Part shown: one piece after another, positions 16,866 through 25,535 of the stretch
Layout: the number at the start of each line of letters is the position of its first letter
How positions within the stretch are numbered: the stretch's first letter is position 1
Assembly: GCA_002746415.1 (NCBI GenBank)
Contig: NVXD01000007.1
Location: 51,922 to 115,921 of the forward strand
Length of the DNA: 64,000 nt
DNA from: Flavobacteriaceae bacterium
Lineage (GTDB): Bacteria; Bacteroidota; Bacteroidia; Flavobacteriales; Flavobacteriaceae
Reading direction: 5' to 3'
Made by a program: the position numbers and the translations under genes
Notes under the pieces: model-generated
The model's database searches: none
What the model was told of the DNA's origin: nothing
Seen by the model: only the letters and a program-made list of their open reading frames with translations

Positions 16866-17780
16866 ATGGGTCTAGAATGGAAAGGCGTAATGCCAGCAGT
16901 AACAACTAAGTTCGACAACAATGACGAGCTAGATTTGGAAATGTTCCAAACAAACATAAAAGCACAACTGGATGCAGGCGTGGAAGGTATCATTCTTGGA
17001 GGTACTTTAGGAGAAGCAAGTACACTTGCTCCCGAAGAAAAAAGCACCCTCATTAGAGAAACCCTAGAGTTGACAAAAAATAGGGTTCCTACAATTATGA
17101 ATATTGCAGAACAAACTACCAAAGGAGCTATTGCCGCAGCCCATTCAGCAGAGAAAGATGGCGTTCAAGGCTTGATGTTGCTACCGCCAATGAGATATAA
17201 AGCAGATGACAAAGAAACTGTGACTTATTTCTCTGAAATTGCCAGAAATACGAACCTGCCCATAATGCTTTACAACAATCCCATTGATTATGGCATTGAG
17301 ATAACCTTAGACATGCTTGAGGATTTATCAGAGCACAATAACATCCAGGCCGTAAAAGAGTCCACTAGAGACATTTCCAATATAACAAGAATACGGAAAC
17401 GCTTTGGAAACAGATATAGTATTCTTACTGGTGTGGATACACTTGGCATGGAAAGCTTGGTCATGGGTGCTGATGGTTGGGTTGCTGGTCTTGTCTGTGC
17501 ATTTCCTAAAGAAACAGTGGCCATTTACAAATTGGTAAAAGCTGGTAGGCTTGAAGAAGCTTTAGAAATATACCAATGGTTCTTGCCATTGTTAGAGTTA
17601 GATGTAAGTACCAAACTGGTCCAAAATATTAAATTAGCAGAAGTACACACTGGTATAGGCACAGAGAATGTAAGACCTCCCAGATTGCCTTTAGCAGGAA
17701 AAGAAAAAGAAAGCGTATTGTCTATTCTCAAAAAAGGATTGGAGACGAGACCTAAGCTTCCTAATTACCACTCCATCTAA
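16866..17780 (+). CDS. DapA-family lyase, probable pyrroline-4-hydroxy-2-carboxylate deaminase
   Basis: This 304-residue class I aldolase-like TIM barrel has the Schiff-base lysine K164 in QAVKES and the proton-relay tyrosine Y136 in MLYNNP. By itself it would be called dihydrodipicolinate synthase. The neighbours (semialdehyde dehydrogenase, hydroxyproline epimerase, D-amino-acid oxidoreductase) instead point to the deaminase that converts delta1-pyrroline-4-hydroxy-2-carboxylate to 2-oxoglutarate semialdehyde and ammonia. It is first in the operon. A near-consensus -7 box, TACCTTTA, sits at 16836-16843. No regulator gene is adjacent. Confidence 0.87.
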   Translation: MGLEWKGVMPAVTTKFDNNDELDLEMFQTNIKAQLDAGVEGIILGGTLGEASTLAPEEKSTLIRETLELTKNRVPTIMNIAEQTTKGAIAAAHSAEKDGVQGLMLLPPMRYKADDKETVTYFSEIARNTNLPIMLYNNPIDYGIEITLDMLEDLSEHNNIQAVKESTRDISNITRIRKRFGNRYSILTGVDTLGMESLVMGADGWVAGLVCAFPKETVAIYKLVKAGRLEEALEIYQWFLPLLELDVSTKLVQNIKLAEVHTGIGTENVRPPRLPLAGKEKESVLSILKKGLETRPKLPNYHSI

Positions 17781-17844
17781 CATATTCGTAACTGAATAAA
17801 ATATAAAAAGACGTTATTTTTATATCTCTAACCACAATTAAAAA

Positions 17845-19425
17845 ATGATTACAGGAAAAAATTATATTGGCAACCAACTAGTAAGTTCCAAAAAAACGTT
17901 TAAAACTTTTAATCCAAAAAATAATACTGAAAATCCCAGTGAGTTTTTCGAACCTTCATCTGAGGATATCAATAAAACAGTTGCCTTAGCATCTCAAGCT
18001 TATTATACCTATAAAAATACAAGCGGAGCTCAAAAGAGTAATTTCCTAAATGCAATAGCTGACGAAATTTTAGCTCTTGGGGATGAATTAATTTCAATGT
18101 ACACGCAAGAATCTGGTTTACCAGAAGGAAGGGCTATTGGCGAACGTGGTAGAACCATGGGGCAATTGCGTCTTTTTGCAAATTTAGTTGCAGACGGTTC
18201 CTGGCTAGAAGCTTCAATTGATACTGCCCAACCCAATAGAGAGCCTTTACCTAAAGCTGATATTCGAAAAATGTTAGTACCCACTGGTCCTGTAGTTGTT
18301 TTTGGGGCAAGTAATTTTCCATTAGCATTTTCAACTGCTGGGGGAGATACAGCATCTGCCTTGGCATCTGGATGTCCAGTCATTGTAAAATCACACCCAA
18401 TGCATGCAGGAACTGGCGAATTGGTTTCTGGAGCTATCATAAAAGCTGCCCAAAAAACAGGAATGCCAGAGGGCGTTTTTTCCAATCTAAACAGCAGCGG
18501 TATAGAAGTCGGCGTGGAATTAACCAAACATCCATCTGTTAAATGTATCGTCTTCACAGGAAGTTTCAATGGTGGAAAAGCCTTATTTGATATTGCAAAC
18601 AACCGACCAGAACCCATCCCTGTATTTGCAGAAATGGGAAGCATAAACCCAGTCGTCCTTTTACCTGAAGCAATCGCAAATAATTCTGAAGGTCTCGCTC
18701 AAAACTTAGCAGGCTCCATCGCTTTAGGAGCCGGACAGTTTTGTACTAGCCCTGGTTTAATTCTAAGTATTAAAAGTGATGCACTTAATAATTTAACCCA
18801 AAATCTAGCAAAGTTGCTTCAAGATATGGATGCTTCATGTATGTTGCATCCCAACATAAAACGAACCTTTACAAAAAACCATTCCGATGTAACTTCACAA
18901 GATCATATTTCAGTGTTGACCAATTCATCCAATGGCGTAGCAGTGAATTTTGTTGAACCTCAATTGGCAACTGTACAAGGCAGTGAGTTCATAAAGAATC
19001 CCACCTTACACAAAGAAGTATTTGGTCCTTTCTCCTTAATTGTTCAGTGCAAAGATGAGCAAGAACTTCTTGAAGTTGTTTCTTCTTTAGAAGGGCAATT
19101 AACAGCTACTTTAATGGCAGAGGACAAGGAATTATCAAAATATCCAGAACTCATTAACCATTTGTTGGAAAAAGTAGGTCGATTGATTCATAACGGCATG
19201 CCTACAGGTGTAGAAGTTTGTCCATCCATGCAACATGGAGGACCTTACCCTTCTACAACAGACGGTAGGTTTACTTCAGTAGGAACTGGCGCTATTAAAC
19301 GTTTTGTAAGGCCGTTGAGCTATCAAAATTGGCCTCAGGACCTGCTGCCTGAAGAATTAAAGAATGACAATTCATTGGGTATTTTTAGATTAGTGAATGG
19401 TACATTTTCACAAGACACTATTTAA
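17845..19425 (+). CDS. Aldehyde dehydrogenase (NADP+), probable 2-oxoglutarate semialdehyde dehydrogenase
   Basis: This 526-residue enzyme is of the NADP-dependent ketoglutarate-semialdehyde/fatty-aldehyde subgroup. Catalytic residues are visible: N157 (FGASNFPL), E263 (FAEMGS) and the nucleophile C300 (GAGQFCTSPG). The C-terminal substrate motif is GVEVCPSMQHGGPYPST, which occurs in enzymes oxidising 2-oxoglutarate semialdehyde. It would perform the last step of hydroxyproline breakdown, delivering 2-oxoglutarate to the TCA cycle. It lies 64 bp after the DapA-type gene and ends 2 bp before the peptidase gene. Confidence 0.9.
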   Translation: MITGKNYIGNQLVSSKKTFKTFNPKNNTENPSEFFEPSSEDINKTVALASQAYYTYKNTSGAQKSNFLNAIADEILALGDELISMYTQESGLPEGRAIGERGRTMGQLRLFANLVADGSWLEASIDTAQPNREPLPKADIRKMLVPTGPVVVFGASNFPLAFSTAGGDTASALASGCPVIVKSHPMHAGTGELVSGAIIKAAQKTGMPEGVFSNLNSSGIEVGVELTKHPSVKCIVFTGSFNGGKALFDIANNRPEPIPVFAEMGSINPVVLLPEAIANNSEGLAQNLAGSIALGAGQFCTSPGLILSIKSDALNNLTQNLAKLLQDMDASCMLHPNIKRTFTKNHSDVTSQDHISVLTNSSNGVAVNFVEPQLATVQGSEFIKNPTLHKEVFGPFSLIVQCKDEQELLEVVSSLEGQLTATLMAEDKELSKYPELINHLLEKVGRLIHNGMPTGVEVCPSMQHGGPYPSTTDGRFTSVGTGAIKRFVRPLSYQNWPQDLLPEELKNDNSLGIFRLVNGTFSQDTI

Positions 19426-19427
19426 AT

Positions 19428-21155
19428 ATGAAAAGAATCCTGTTATTCGTATTGATTATGTCTGTCGCTTGTAAAGAAAGGCATTCAAATCAATATAATA
19501 CAGGTACAGCGTTAAAGCATATAATTGAAAAATACCAAGACCACAAAGGGTATGATGAAAAAGAATATCCTTTGGGTCTTTTCACAAAGGACCATCATAA
19601 AAAAAGAGCGGATTTTGCAAAAAGCATACTAAAAAAACTTTCAGATATTAATGTTGATGACCTAAGTGAAACTGACAATATATCTGCAGAACTTTTAAAA
19701 TTTGTTCTTCAAAATCAGATTGATAACTTTGAGTTTAAGGAGTATTTAAATCCACTGCTTTCAGATTCTGGTTTTCATGTGAGCTTTCCGTATATGGTAA
19801 AACCATTGACCAACTATGAAAAAACTAAGGAATATTTAAACAAATTAAATGCCCTTCCTCTACTCGTAGACCAACAATTGCAAAATATTTCTGAAGGATT
19901 ACAAAAAGGTGTTTCTCAACCCAAAGTAATTTTCAAAGGGTATGAGTCTTCTTATAATGCTCATATCGTCAAGAATTATGAGGAAAGTTTTTTCTATTCG
20001 CCCTTTAAAAATCTACCCGAACAATTAACTACAGCACAACAAGATTCGGTTCTAACAGCAGCTAAATTAGCTATTGAAACTAAGGTAATTCCTCAATTTA
20101 AGCGAATCAAAACATTTTTTGAAGAAGAATATCTACCCAATACAAGAACTACCATTGGCGTTTCTGAAACTCCCAACGGAGCTGCATATTATCAACATAA
20201 AATTAATTTCTATACGACCAGTACCGACTATACTGCAGAGGACATTCATAATATTGGTCTTGCCGAAGTAGCCCGAATTAGGTCGGAAATGGAAAAAATT
20301 ATCCAAGAATTAAATTTTGATGGAACTTTTACTGATTTTTTAAAATTCTTACGAACGGATGAGCAATTCTATGCCAAAACGCCAAAAGAACTCTTAATGA
20401 TTGCCAGGGATATGGCAAAAAGAGTAGATGGGCAACTTCCTAAGTTTTTTAAAACCTTACCACGTAAGCCGTATGGGATTGCCCCCGTTCCAGACGCTAT
20501 TGCACCAAAATATACCGGAGGACGTTATGTAGGAACTTCTGCTACCAGTACAGAACCGGGATATTATTGGGTAAATACCTATAATCTCCCTAGTAGACCA
20601 TTGTACACGCTTCCTTCGCTTACCGTTCATGAAGCGGTTCCTGGACATCATTTACAAGGGGCACTAAATTCCGAGTTAGGGGACAGCATCCCACAATTTA
20701 GAAAAAACTTATACCTATCTGCCTATGGTGAAGGATGGGGTCTTTACTCAGAATTCTTAGCTGAAGAAATGGGTATGTATACCACCCCTTACGAGCATTT
20801 TGGAAAACTGACCTATGAAATGTGGCGCGCCTGTAGATTAGTAGTGGATACTGGAATACATGCAAAAGGATGGTCAAGAGAACAAGTGGTAGACTACATG
20901 GCAAGCAACACCGCTTTATCACTTCATGAAATAAATACGGAAACGGATCGATACATTTCATGGCCAGGTCAGGCCTTATCCTATAAAATGGGAGAAATAA
21001 AAATTAGGGAATTACGCAAAAAAGCTGAAAATGAACTTGGAAACAAGTTCAACATAAGAGAATTTCATGAAATAATCTTAGAACAAGGCACAGTAACTCT
21101 TTCTACCTTGGAGAAAAGAGTCAACACCTATATATCCCAAACAAAAAATGAATAG
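19428..21155 (+). CDS. DUF885 metallopeptidase-like lipoprotein
   Basis: This 575-residue protein has a short signal and candidate lipobox (IMSVACK), so it is probably periplasmic or surface anchored. DUF885 proteins are related to M32-like or oligopeptidase metallopeptidases. The motif HEAVPGHH is at residues 401-408, and the second metal-ligand region YGEGWGLYSEFLAEEMG follows. Its position inside the hydroxyproline operon (2 bp after the dehydrogenase, 8-bp overlap with the epimerase) suggests that it releases proline- or hydroxyproline-containing peptides to feed the pathway (inference). The substrate has not been shown. Confidence 0.85.
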   Translation: MKRILLFVLIMSVACKERHSNQYNTGTALKHIIEKYQDHKGYDEKEYPLGLFTKDHHKKRADFAKSILKKLSDINVDDLSETDNISAELLKFVLQNQIDNFEFKEYLNPLLSDSGFHVSFPYMVKPLTNYEKTKEYLNKLNALPLLVDQQLQNISEGLQKGVSQPKVIFKGYESSYNAHIVKNYEESFFYSPFKNLPEQLTTAQQDSVLTAAKLAIETKVIPQFKRIKTFFEEEYLPNTRTTIGVSETPNGAAYYQHKINFYTTSTDYTAEDIHNIGLAEVARIRSEMEKIIQELNFDGTFTDFLKFLRTDEQFYAKTPKELLMIARDMAKRVDGQLPKFFKTLPRKPYGIAPVPDAIAPKYTGGRYVGTSATSTEPGYYWVNTYNLPSRPLYTLPSLTVHEAVPGHHLQGALNSELGDSIPQFRKNLYLSAYGEGWGLYSEFLAEEMGMYTTPYEHFGKLTYEMWRACRLVVDTGIHAKGWSREQVVDYMASNTALSLHEINTETDRYISWPGQALSYKMGEIKIRELRKKAENELGNKFNIREFHEIILEQGTVTLSTLEKRVNTYISQTKNE

Positions 21156-22149
21156 CTACACTTTTAGTTGTATTGATGCCCATACTTGTGGAAACCCAGT
21201 ACGCTTGGTGAAAATGGGAGGCCCAAAACTCAATGGGAGATCCATGAGTGAAAAGCGACAACATTTTTTAAAAGAGTTTGATTGGATTAGAAAAGGGTTG
21301 ATGTTTGAGCCACGTGGCCATGATATGATGAGCGGTAGCATACTTTACCCTCCCAGCAATCCAGAAAACGATTTTGGCGTACTGTTTATTGAAACAAGTG
21401 GCTGCTTGCCCATGTGTGGACATGGAACTATTGGCACCGTTACCATTGCCATAGAAGAAGGGCTAATACTCCCAAAAAAACCAGGTTTATTGAGAATGGA
21501 AACACCCGCCGGACTGGTGAAAATAAATTATACTCAGAAAAAAAATAAAGTCACTTCAGTAAGGCTGACCAATGTAAAATCGTATTTAGCTGAAGAAAAT
21601 ATTAACGTTGTATGTCCTGATTTAGGAAACCTTTCCATAGATGTTTCTTATGGGGGTAATTTTTATGCCATTATAGATGTACAGAAAAATTTTCAAGGAT
21701 TAGAGCATTACAATGCAGAACAATTGATTAAATGGAGTAGGGTTTTAAGGGACAACATAAATACTGCCCATACTTTTATTCACCCAGAGGATAATTCCAT
21801 CAAAGGATTAAGCCACATTCTATGGACAGGAAAAACCATTTCATCTAAAGCAACTGCAAGGAACGCTGTTTTTTATGGAGATAAAGCTATTGACCGTTCC
21901 CCTTGCGGCACTGGTACATCTGCCCGTATGGCACAGTGGCACGCCAAAGGAAAGCTGAAAATAGGAGAGGAATTCATACATGAAAGTATTATTGGCAGTC
22001 AATTTATAGGACGGATTGAAGAAGAAACGGTTATTGGCGATAAGAAAGCCATTGTTCCCAGCATAGAAGGTTGGGCAAGAATTTACGGCTATAATACGAT
22101 TATCATAGATGATGAAGATCCTTACGCAGAGGGTTTTCAGGTAATTTGA
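21148..22149 (+). CDS. 4-hydroxyproline 2-epimerase (proline racemase family)
   Basis: This 333-residue two-lobed proline-racemase-fold enzyme keeps both acid/base cysteines: C90 in MCGHGTIG and C253 in SPCGTGTS. That excludes the trans-3-hydroxyproline dehydratase subfamily, in which the first Cys is replaced. The predicted reaction is trans-4-hydroxy-L-proline to cis-4-hydroxy-D-proline. Proline racemase is the alternative, but the deaminase and semialdehyde dehydrogenase next to it favour hydroxyproline. Its ATG overlaps the end of the peptidase gene by 8 bp, so translation is probably coupled. It is cytoplasmic. Confidence 0.9.
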   Translation: MNSYTFSCIDAHTCGNPVRLVKMGGPKLNGRSMSEKRQHFLKEFDWIRKGLMFEPRGHDMMSGSILYPPSNPENDFGVLFIETSGCLPMCGHGTIGTVTIAIEEGLILPKKPGLLRMETPAGLVKINYTQKKNKVTSVRLTNVKSYLAEENINVVCPDLGNLSIDVSYGGNFYAIIDVQKNFQGLEHYNAEQLIKWSRVLRDNINTAHTFIHPEDNSIKGLSHILWTGKTISSKATARNAVFYGDKAIDRSPCGTGTSARMAQWHAKGKLKIGEEFIHESIIGSQFIGRIEEETVIGDKKAIVPSIEGWARIYGYNTIIIDDEDPYAEGFQVI

Positions 22150-22164
22150 TGCTGTTTTGCACCA

Positions 22165-22192
22165 AATTATACTGAACTTGTTTCAATATCTC
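22165..22192. repeat. REP-like palindrome, second copy
   Basis: ATACTGAA and TTCAATAT pair (one mismatch) around CTTGT. It shares the 13-nt core TGAACTTGTTTCA with 1926-1938, but its flanking bases differ in a way that largely preserves pairing. It lies in the 59-bp gap between the epimerase and the oxidoreductase. Confidence 0.5.
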
Positions 22193-22208
22193 ATTAAATG
22201 TAAACTAC

Positions 22209-23459
22209 GTGAGTAAAAATGTTACTGTTATAGGAGGAGGAATTATTGGGCTAAGCTGTGCCTATTACCTATTAAAGGAGGGGCATCAAATTACCGTTAT
22301 AGATAAATCTGACCTTAAAGGCGGTGCATCTTATATCAATGCAGGGTATTTAACACCTAGTCATATTATACCCTTGGCTTCACCCGGCATGATGGCAAAA
22401 GGCATTAAATGGATGTTCAATAGCAGTAGTCCTTTTTATATGAAACCCCGTTTGGATATGGATTTTATAAAATGGGCTTGGAACTTCAATAAATCATCTA
22501 CCAAAGCCAATGTAGAAAAGGCAATTCCATTAATTAAAGACATCAACCTATTGAGTAAAGAACTGTATACTGATTTATACAATTCTAAAGATTTGGGTGA
22601 TTTTCATTTTGATAAAAAAGGCCTCTTAATGCTCTACAAAACAAAAAAAGAGGGCAAACATGAAAAAGAAGTAGCCAAAAGGGCAAAAAACATTGGCTTG
22701 GAAGTCAAAGAACTTACTTTGAACGAACTCAATATCCTACAACCCAACTTAAGCAAGGAGCTATTAGGGGCAGTGCATTACCAATGTGATGCCCATACCA
22801 CACCTCCAGAATTCATGGGAAAATTGGAAACATATTTAAGAGAACAAGGCGTCCTATTTAAAACGAATGAAGAAGTACTTGATTTTAATTTAAGTAATGA
22901 ATCTGTTAAAGAAGTAGTCACTAACAAAGGAACGTATCCTCTTGAAGAATTGGTCTTGGCATCTGGTTCATGGAGTCAAAAATTAGCTAAAAAATTAAGC
23001 CTTACTATTTCTGTACAAGCAGGAAAAGGATACCGTATCAATGTAAATAGAACTACTCCCATAAAGTTACCGGCAGTTCTGCTGGAAGCGAAAGTTGCTG
23101 TTACCCCCATGAAAGGCTTTACACGCTTTGCTGGAACTATGGAATTTTCGGGCATAGATAATACCATTAGAAAAGAAAGAGTGGCAGCTATAGGCAATGC
23201 TGCCAGCGCTTACTATGAAGATTTTAAAATTACCCCTCAAGAAAAAGCAGCCGCCCAATTTGGGTATAGACCTGTTTCGCCAGATGGGCTACCGTATATT
23301 GGGAGAACCTCAAAATATAAAAACCTAAGCATAGCAACTGGACATGCCATGATGGGTTGGAGCTTGGGTCCGGCTACGGGCAAATTGATTTCAGAAATTA
23401 TAACAAATAAAAAACCATCTATGCGCATAGATGGTTTTCATCCAGAACGTAAGTTCTAG
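22209..23459 (+). CDS. FAD-dependent D-amino-acid dehydrogenase, probable cis-4-hydroxy-D-proline oxidoreductase
   Basis: This 416-residue DadA-like flavoprotein begins at GTG 22209. It has the dinucleotide motif VIGGGIIGLSCAYYL at residues 6-20, a second FAD motif near the C-terminus (YIGRTSKYKNLSIATGHAM), and GYRPVSPDGLPYIG, typical of D-amino-acid and D-hydroxyproline dehydrogenases. It would oxidise cis-4-hydroxy-D-proline to delta1-pyrroline-4-hydroxy-2-carboxylate, the substrate of the DapA-type deaminase. It ends the operon, faces a convergent DUF1080 gene and has no clear terminator. Confidence 0.9.
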   Translation: MSKNVTVIGGGIIGLSCAYYLLKEGHQITVIDKSDLKGGASYINAGYLTPSHIIPLASPGMMAKGIKWMFNSSSPFYMKPRLDMDFIKWAWNFNKSSTKANVEKAIPLIKDINLLSKELYTDLYNSKDLGDFHFDKKGLLMLYKTKKEGKHEKEVAKRAKNIGLEVKELTLNELNILQPNLSKELLGAVHYQCDAHTTPPEFMGKLETYLREQGVLFKTNEEVLDFNLSNESVKEVVTNKGTYPLEELVLASGSWSQKLAKKLSLTISVQAGKGYRINVNRTTPIKLPAVLLEAKVAVTPMKGFTRFAGTMEFSGIDNTIRKERVAAIGNAASAYYEDFKITPQEKAAAQFGYRPVSPDGLPYIGRTSKYKNLSIATGHAMMGWSLGPATGKLISEIITNKKPSMRIDGFHPERKF

Positions 23460-23488
23460 TATCGTGTATTTGCTTTTAAGAAGTGTGC

Positions 23489-24208
23489 CTATTCTAATTC
23501 TCTCACTTTCACATCCCTGAACCACACACCTGCACCATGATCTTGTAATGCTAAATAGCCTGAGTTTGTATTACCATAATCAGGATAATCATTCCATTTT
23601 CCACTATTTCTTTTGGCTTTCCAATCATCGGTATACTTATCAAAGGCCACAATTTTTTCTCCATTGAGCCAGTGTTCTACTTTTCCATTGTCAAAAATAA
23701 TTTTAGTAGTGTTCCATTCTCCAACGGGTTTTAGTACTTTCTTATCATTTGCCAAATGCATTGCATAATTGGCACCAGTTTTTTGCCAATCTTCTAATGG
23801 GTGAGGAAAACCTACATCATCTAAAATTTGATACTCAGGTGCTGTTTGATATGGTGAATGGTATATGGTATCTTCAACTACATGGTAAAAAACACCACTA
23901 TTGCCTCCTTCACTTATTTTCCATTCCAAACTAAGCTCAAAATTATCATATTGCTTCATTGAGATAATATCACCGCCCACATCCCCGGCCTCTCCAAAAC
24001 ATTCAATAACACCATCTGCAATTTTCCAATTACCTGGCAATGATTCCTGATTGTAACCTCGCCAGTGTTTGACATTCATTAAAGAAATCCATTCGTTGAA
24101 TGACTCAGGGACTACTTCAGTCACGACAACCTCTATATCTTTCTTCTTTTCTTCTTTGCAAGCCAATACCATTAGACCCAAACCAAAAATCACAATTATT
24201 TTTCTCAT
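23489..24208 (-). CDS. DUF1080 (3-keto-disaccharide hydrolase-type) lipoprotein
   Basis: This 239-residue protein has an N-terminal lipobox (GLMVLACKEE). Its single concanavalin-like domain contains the DUF1080 signatures WKIADGVIECFGEAGDVGG, DNFELSLEWKISEGGNSGVFYHV and GNTNSGYLALQDHG. Members in Bacteroidota hydrolyse or bind 3-keto-glycosides, and the role here is unproven. It is probably on the outer-membrane surface or in the periplasm. It stands alone, converging on the hydroxyproline operon and followed on the right by a TlpA pair on the same strand after 100 bp. Confidence 0.88.
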   Translation of the reverse strand: MRKIIVIFGLGLMVLACKEEKKKDIEVVVTEVVPESFNEWISLMNVKHWRGYNQESLPGNWKIADGVIECFGEAGDVGGDIISMKQYDNFELSLEWKISEGGNSGVFYHVVEDTIYHSPYQTAPEYQILDDVGFPHPLEDWQKTGANYAMHLANDKKVLKPVGEWNTTKIIFDNGKVEHWLNGEKIVAFDKYTDDWKAKRNSGKWNDYPDYGNTNSGYLALQDHGAGVWFRDVKVRELE

Positions 24209-24308
24209 TTATGATGAATTTATTTAATCATTCCATTCCAAAATATAGCTGCCATAGCCATATCAATTTATTCAAAAAAAATGAGCTCACCTAATCAGAT
24301 AAAAAACT

Positions 24309-24866
24309 TTATTTTAGAAGACCATCAAGCAACAATCTAATCTTAGAGCTATTCCAGTCTGCTGCCCCAGTTTCTGCAATAATAATATGCCCTTCTTTAT
24401 TGATGACGTAGGTTGTTGGTATCACTTTGGAGTCCAAAACATCGGGGGCTTTACTACGAGAAAAATAAACAGGGAAGTTATATTCCTTTTTTGTTAGGAA
24501 ATTTTTGACTTTCTCCACATCATCTTGAGCAACCATAACAAAAGTGACCTTATCACCATAATCATTATAAAGTTCTTGTATACTTGGCATTTCTGCAACA
24601 CAAGGTGGACACCATGTAGCCCAGAAATTCACGAAAATCACTTCTCCCTTTTCATTTTCAAAATCAAAGGGGTTTCCATTTACGTTCACCAGTTCCCATT
24701 GATACGTATCTAATGGCATTTGCATTTCTTCTTTGATTATTGCCGCACTGCTTGCAAGGAGTCTGCTCGCAAATACTTTAACACGAAATCCTATTGGTGT
24801 AAATATGAACAGCAAGAGCCCTATTAAAATTAAGGCATTTACAATTTGTTTTCTTTCTAACTTCAT
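24309..24866 (-). CDS. TlpA-family thiol-disulfide oxidoreductase
   Basis: This 185-residue membrane-anchored thioredoxin-fold protein has an N-terminal hydrophobic anchor (ALILIGLLLFIFTPIGF), a catalytic CPPC motif with C86 and C89 (NFWATWCPPCVAEMP), and a cis-proline loop VIPTTYV. It acts in the periplasm, typically as a reductant in cytochrome c maturation or for envelope proteins. It lies 14 bp after a paralogue (24881-25444) that has lost the first cysteine. The pair shares layout throughout, including the end segment WNSSKI/WNSGKV, so it arose by tandem duplication. Confidence 0.92.
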   Translation of the reverse strand: MKLERKQIVNALILIGLLLFIFTPIGFRVKVFASRLLASSAAIIKEEMQMPLDTYQWELVNVNGNPFDFENEKGEVIFVNFWATWCPPCVAEMPSIQELYNDYGDKVTFVMVAQDDVEKVKNFLTKKEYNFPVYFSRSKAPDVLDSKVIPTTYVINKEGHIIIAETGAADWNSSKIRLLLDGLLK

Positions 24867-24880
24867 AGGCTTAGATTACA

Positions 24881-25444
24881 CTAATTTGCAAGAAGGGCAT
24901 CTATAACTTTATGCACCTTTCCACTATTCCAACTGGTAATATCATCTTCATAGATTACAATATTCCCCTTTTGATCAATAAGATAGGAAGATGGCACTTT
25001 TTTAGAGTTTATTGGCATTTTCTCCCCAATGATAAGATATGTAACAGGAAAAGTATATTTATTTTTTTCCATGAATTCTTCAACTGGTGGTTTTTCTTCA
25101 TTGGTAATAATGTAAAAATCTACTTTATTTCCATAAATATCATATAATTTTTGGATTCCCCTTAACTCGGCATGGCAAGGAAGCTTCCATGATGCCCAAA
25201 TACTTATGAAAATTACATTTTCTCTAGACTTTTCAAAATTAAAGAAACCCCAATCAGCATCTTTCAATTTCCAATCATAATCTACAATACGGGTTCTTTC
25301 AGCTTCAACAATTATTTTGGGGCTCGACGCAAACAATCTATGTAACCAAACCTTTCCATAATACCCCATTGGAGTAACAAAAAAGGAAACTACAAATGCT
25401 ATTAGCAATACATTTAAAACTGTTTTCTTTTTACTATTCTTCAT
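24881..25444 (-). CDS. TlpA-like protein with degenerate active site (KLPC)
   Basis: This 187-residue paralogue of the next gene has the same N-terminal anchor (VLLIAFVVSFFVTPMGY) and thioredoxin fold. The motif reads SIWASWKLPCHAEL: the nucleophilic cysteine is lysine (K87) and only C90 remains. The cis-proline loop (VPSSYL) is kept, as are fold and length, so this is not a pseudogene by reading frame. It cannot carry out a normal dithiol exchange cycle. It may bind the same partners, act as a monothiol protein, or regulate its neighbour (inference). It is the first gene of the pair, starting 29 bp after an aconitase terminator. Confidence 0.88.
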   Translation of the reverse strand: MKNSKKKTVLNVLLIAFVVSFFVTPMGYYGKVWLHRLFASSPKIIVEAERTRIVDYDWKLKDADWGFFNFEKSRENVIFISIWASWKLPCHAELRGIQKLYDIYGNKVDFYIITNEEKPPVEEFMEKNKYTFPVTYLIIGEKMPINSKKVPSSYLIDQKGNIVIYEDDITSWNSGKVHKVIDALLAN

Positions 25445-25472
25445 TTAGTGTAGGTTTCCTCAAAACTAAAAA

Positions 25473-25506
25473 ACTCCTGAATACCGATAGCTATCGGTTC
25501 AGGAGT
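25473..25506. terminator. Long cruciform-like terminator between aconitase and the TlpA pair
   Basis: ACTCCTGA plus ACCGATAG pair with CTATCGGT plus TCAGGAGT, a 16-bp stem with a 2-nt bulge and a self-complementary GATAGCTATC centre. A T-run follows on both strands, stronger on the minus strand, where it ends the aconitase transcript. Confidence 0.88.
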
Positions 25507-25535
25507 TTTGTTAACAATTTGTTAAGATTTAATCC

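Noticed and set aside
16866..17780. Calling the first operon gene dihydrodipicolinate synthase (dapA)
   Set aside because: The fold fits, but the neighbours define a hydroxyproline route and no lysine-biosynthesis gene is near; the deaminase role is preferred.
21032..21053. Inverted repeat TGAACTTG/CAAGTTCA resembling the REP-like element
   Set aside because: It lies inside the DUF885 reading frame, lacks the CTTGT loop order of the other two copies, and is explained by the encoded residues.
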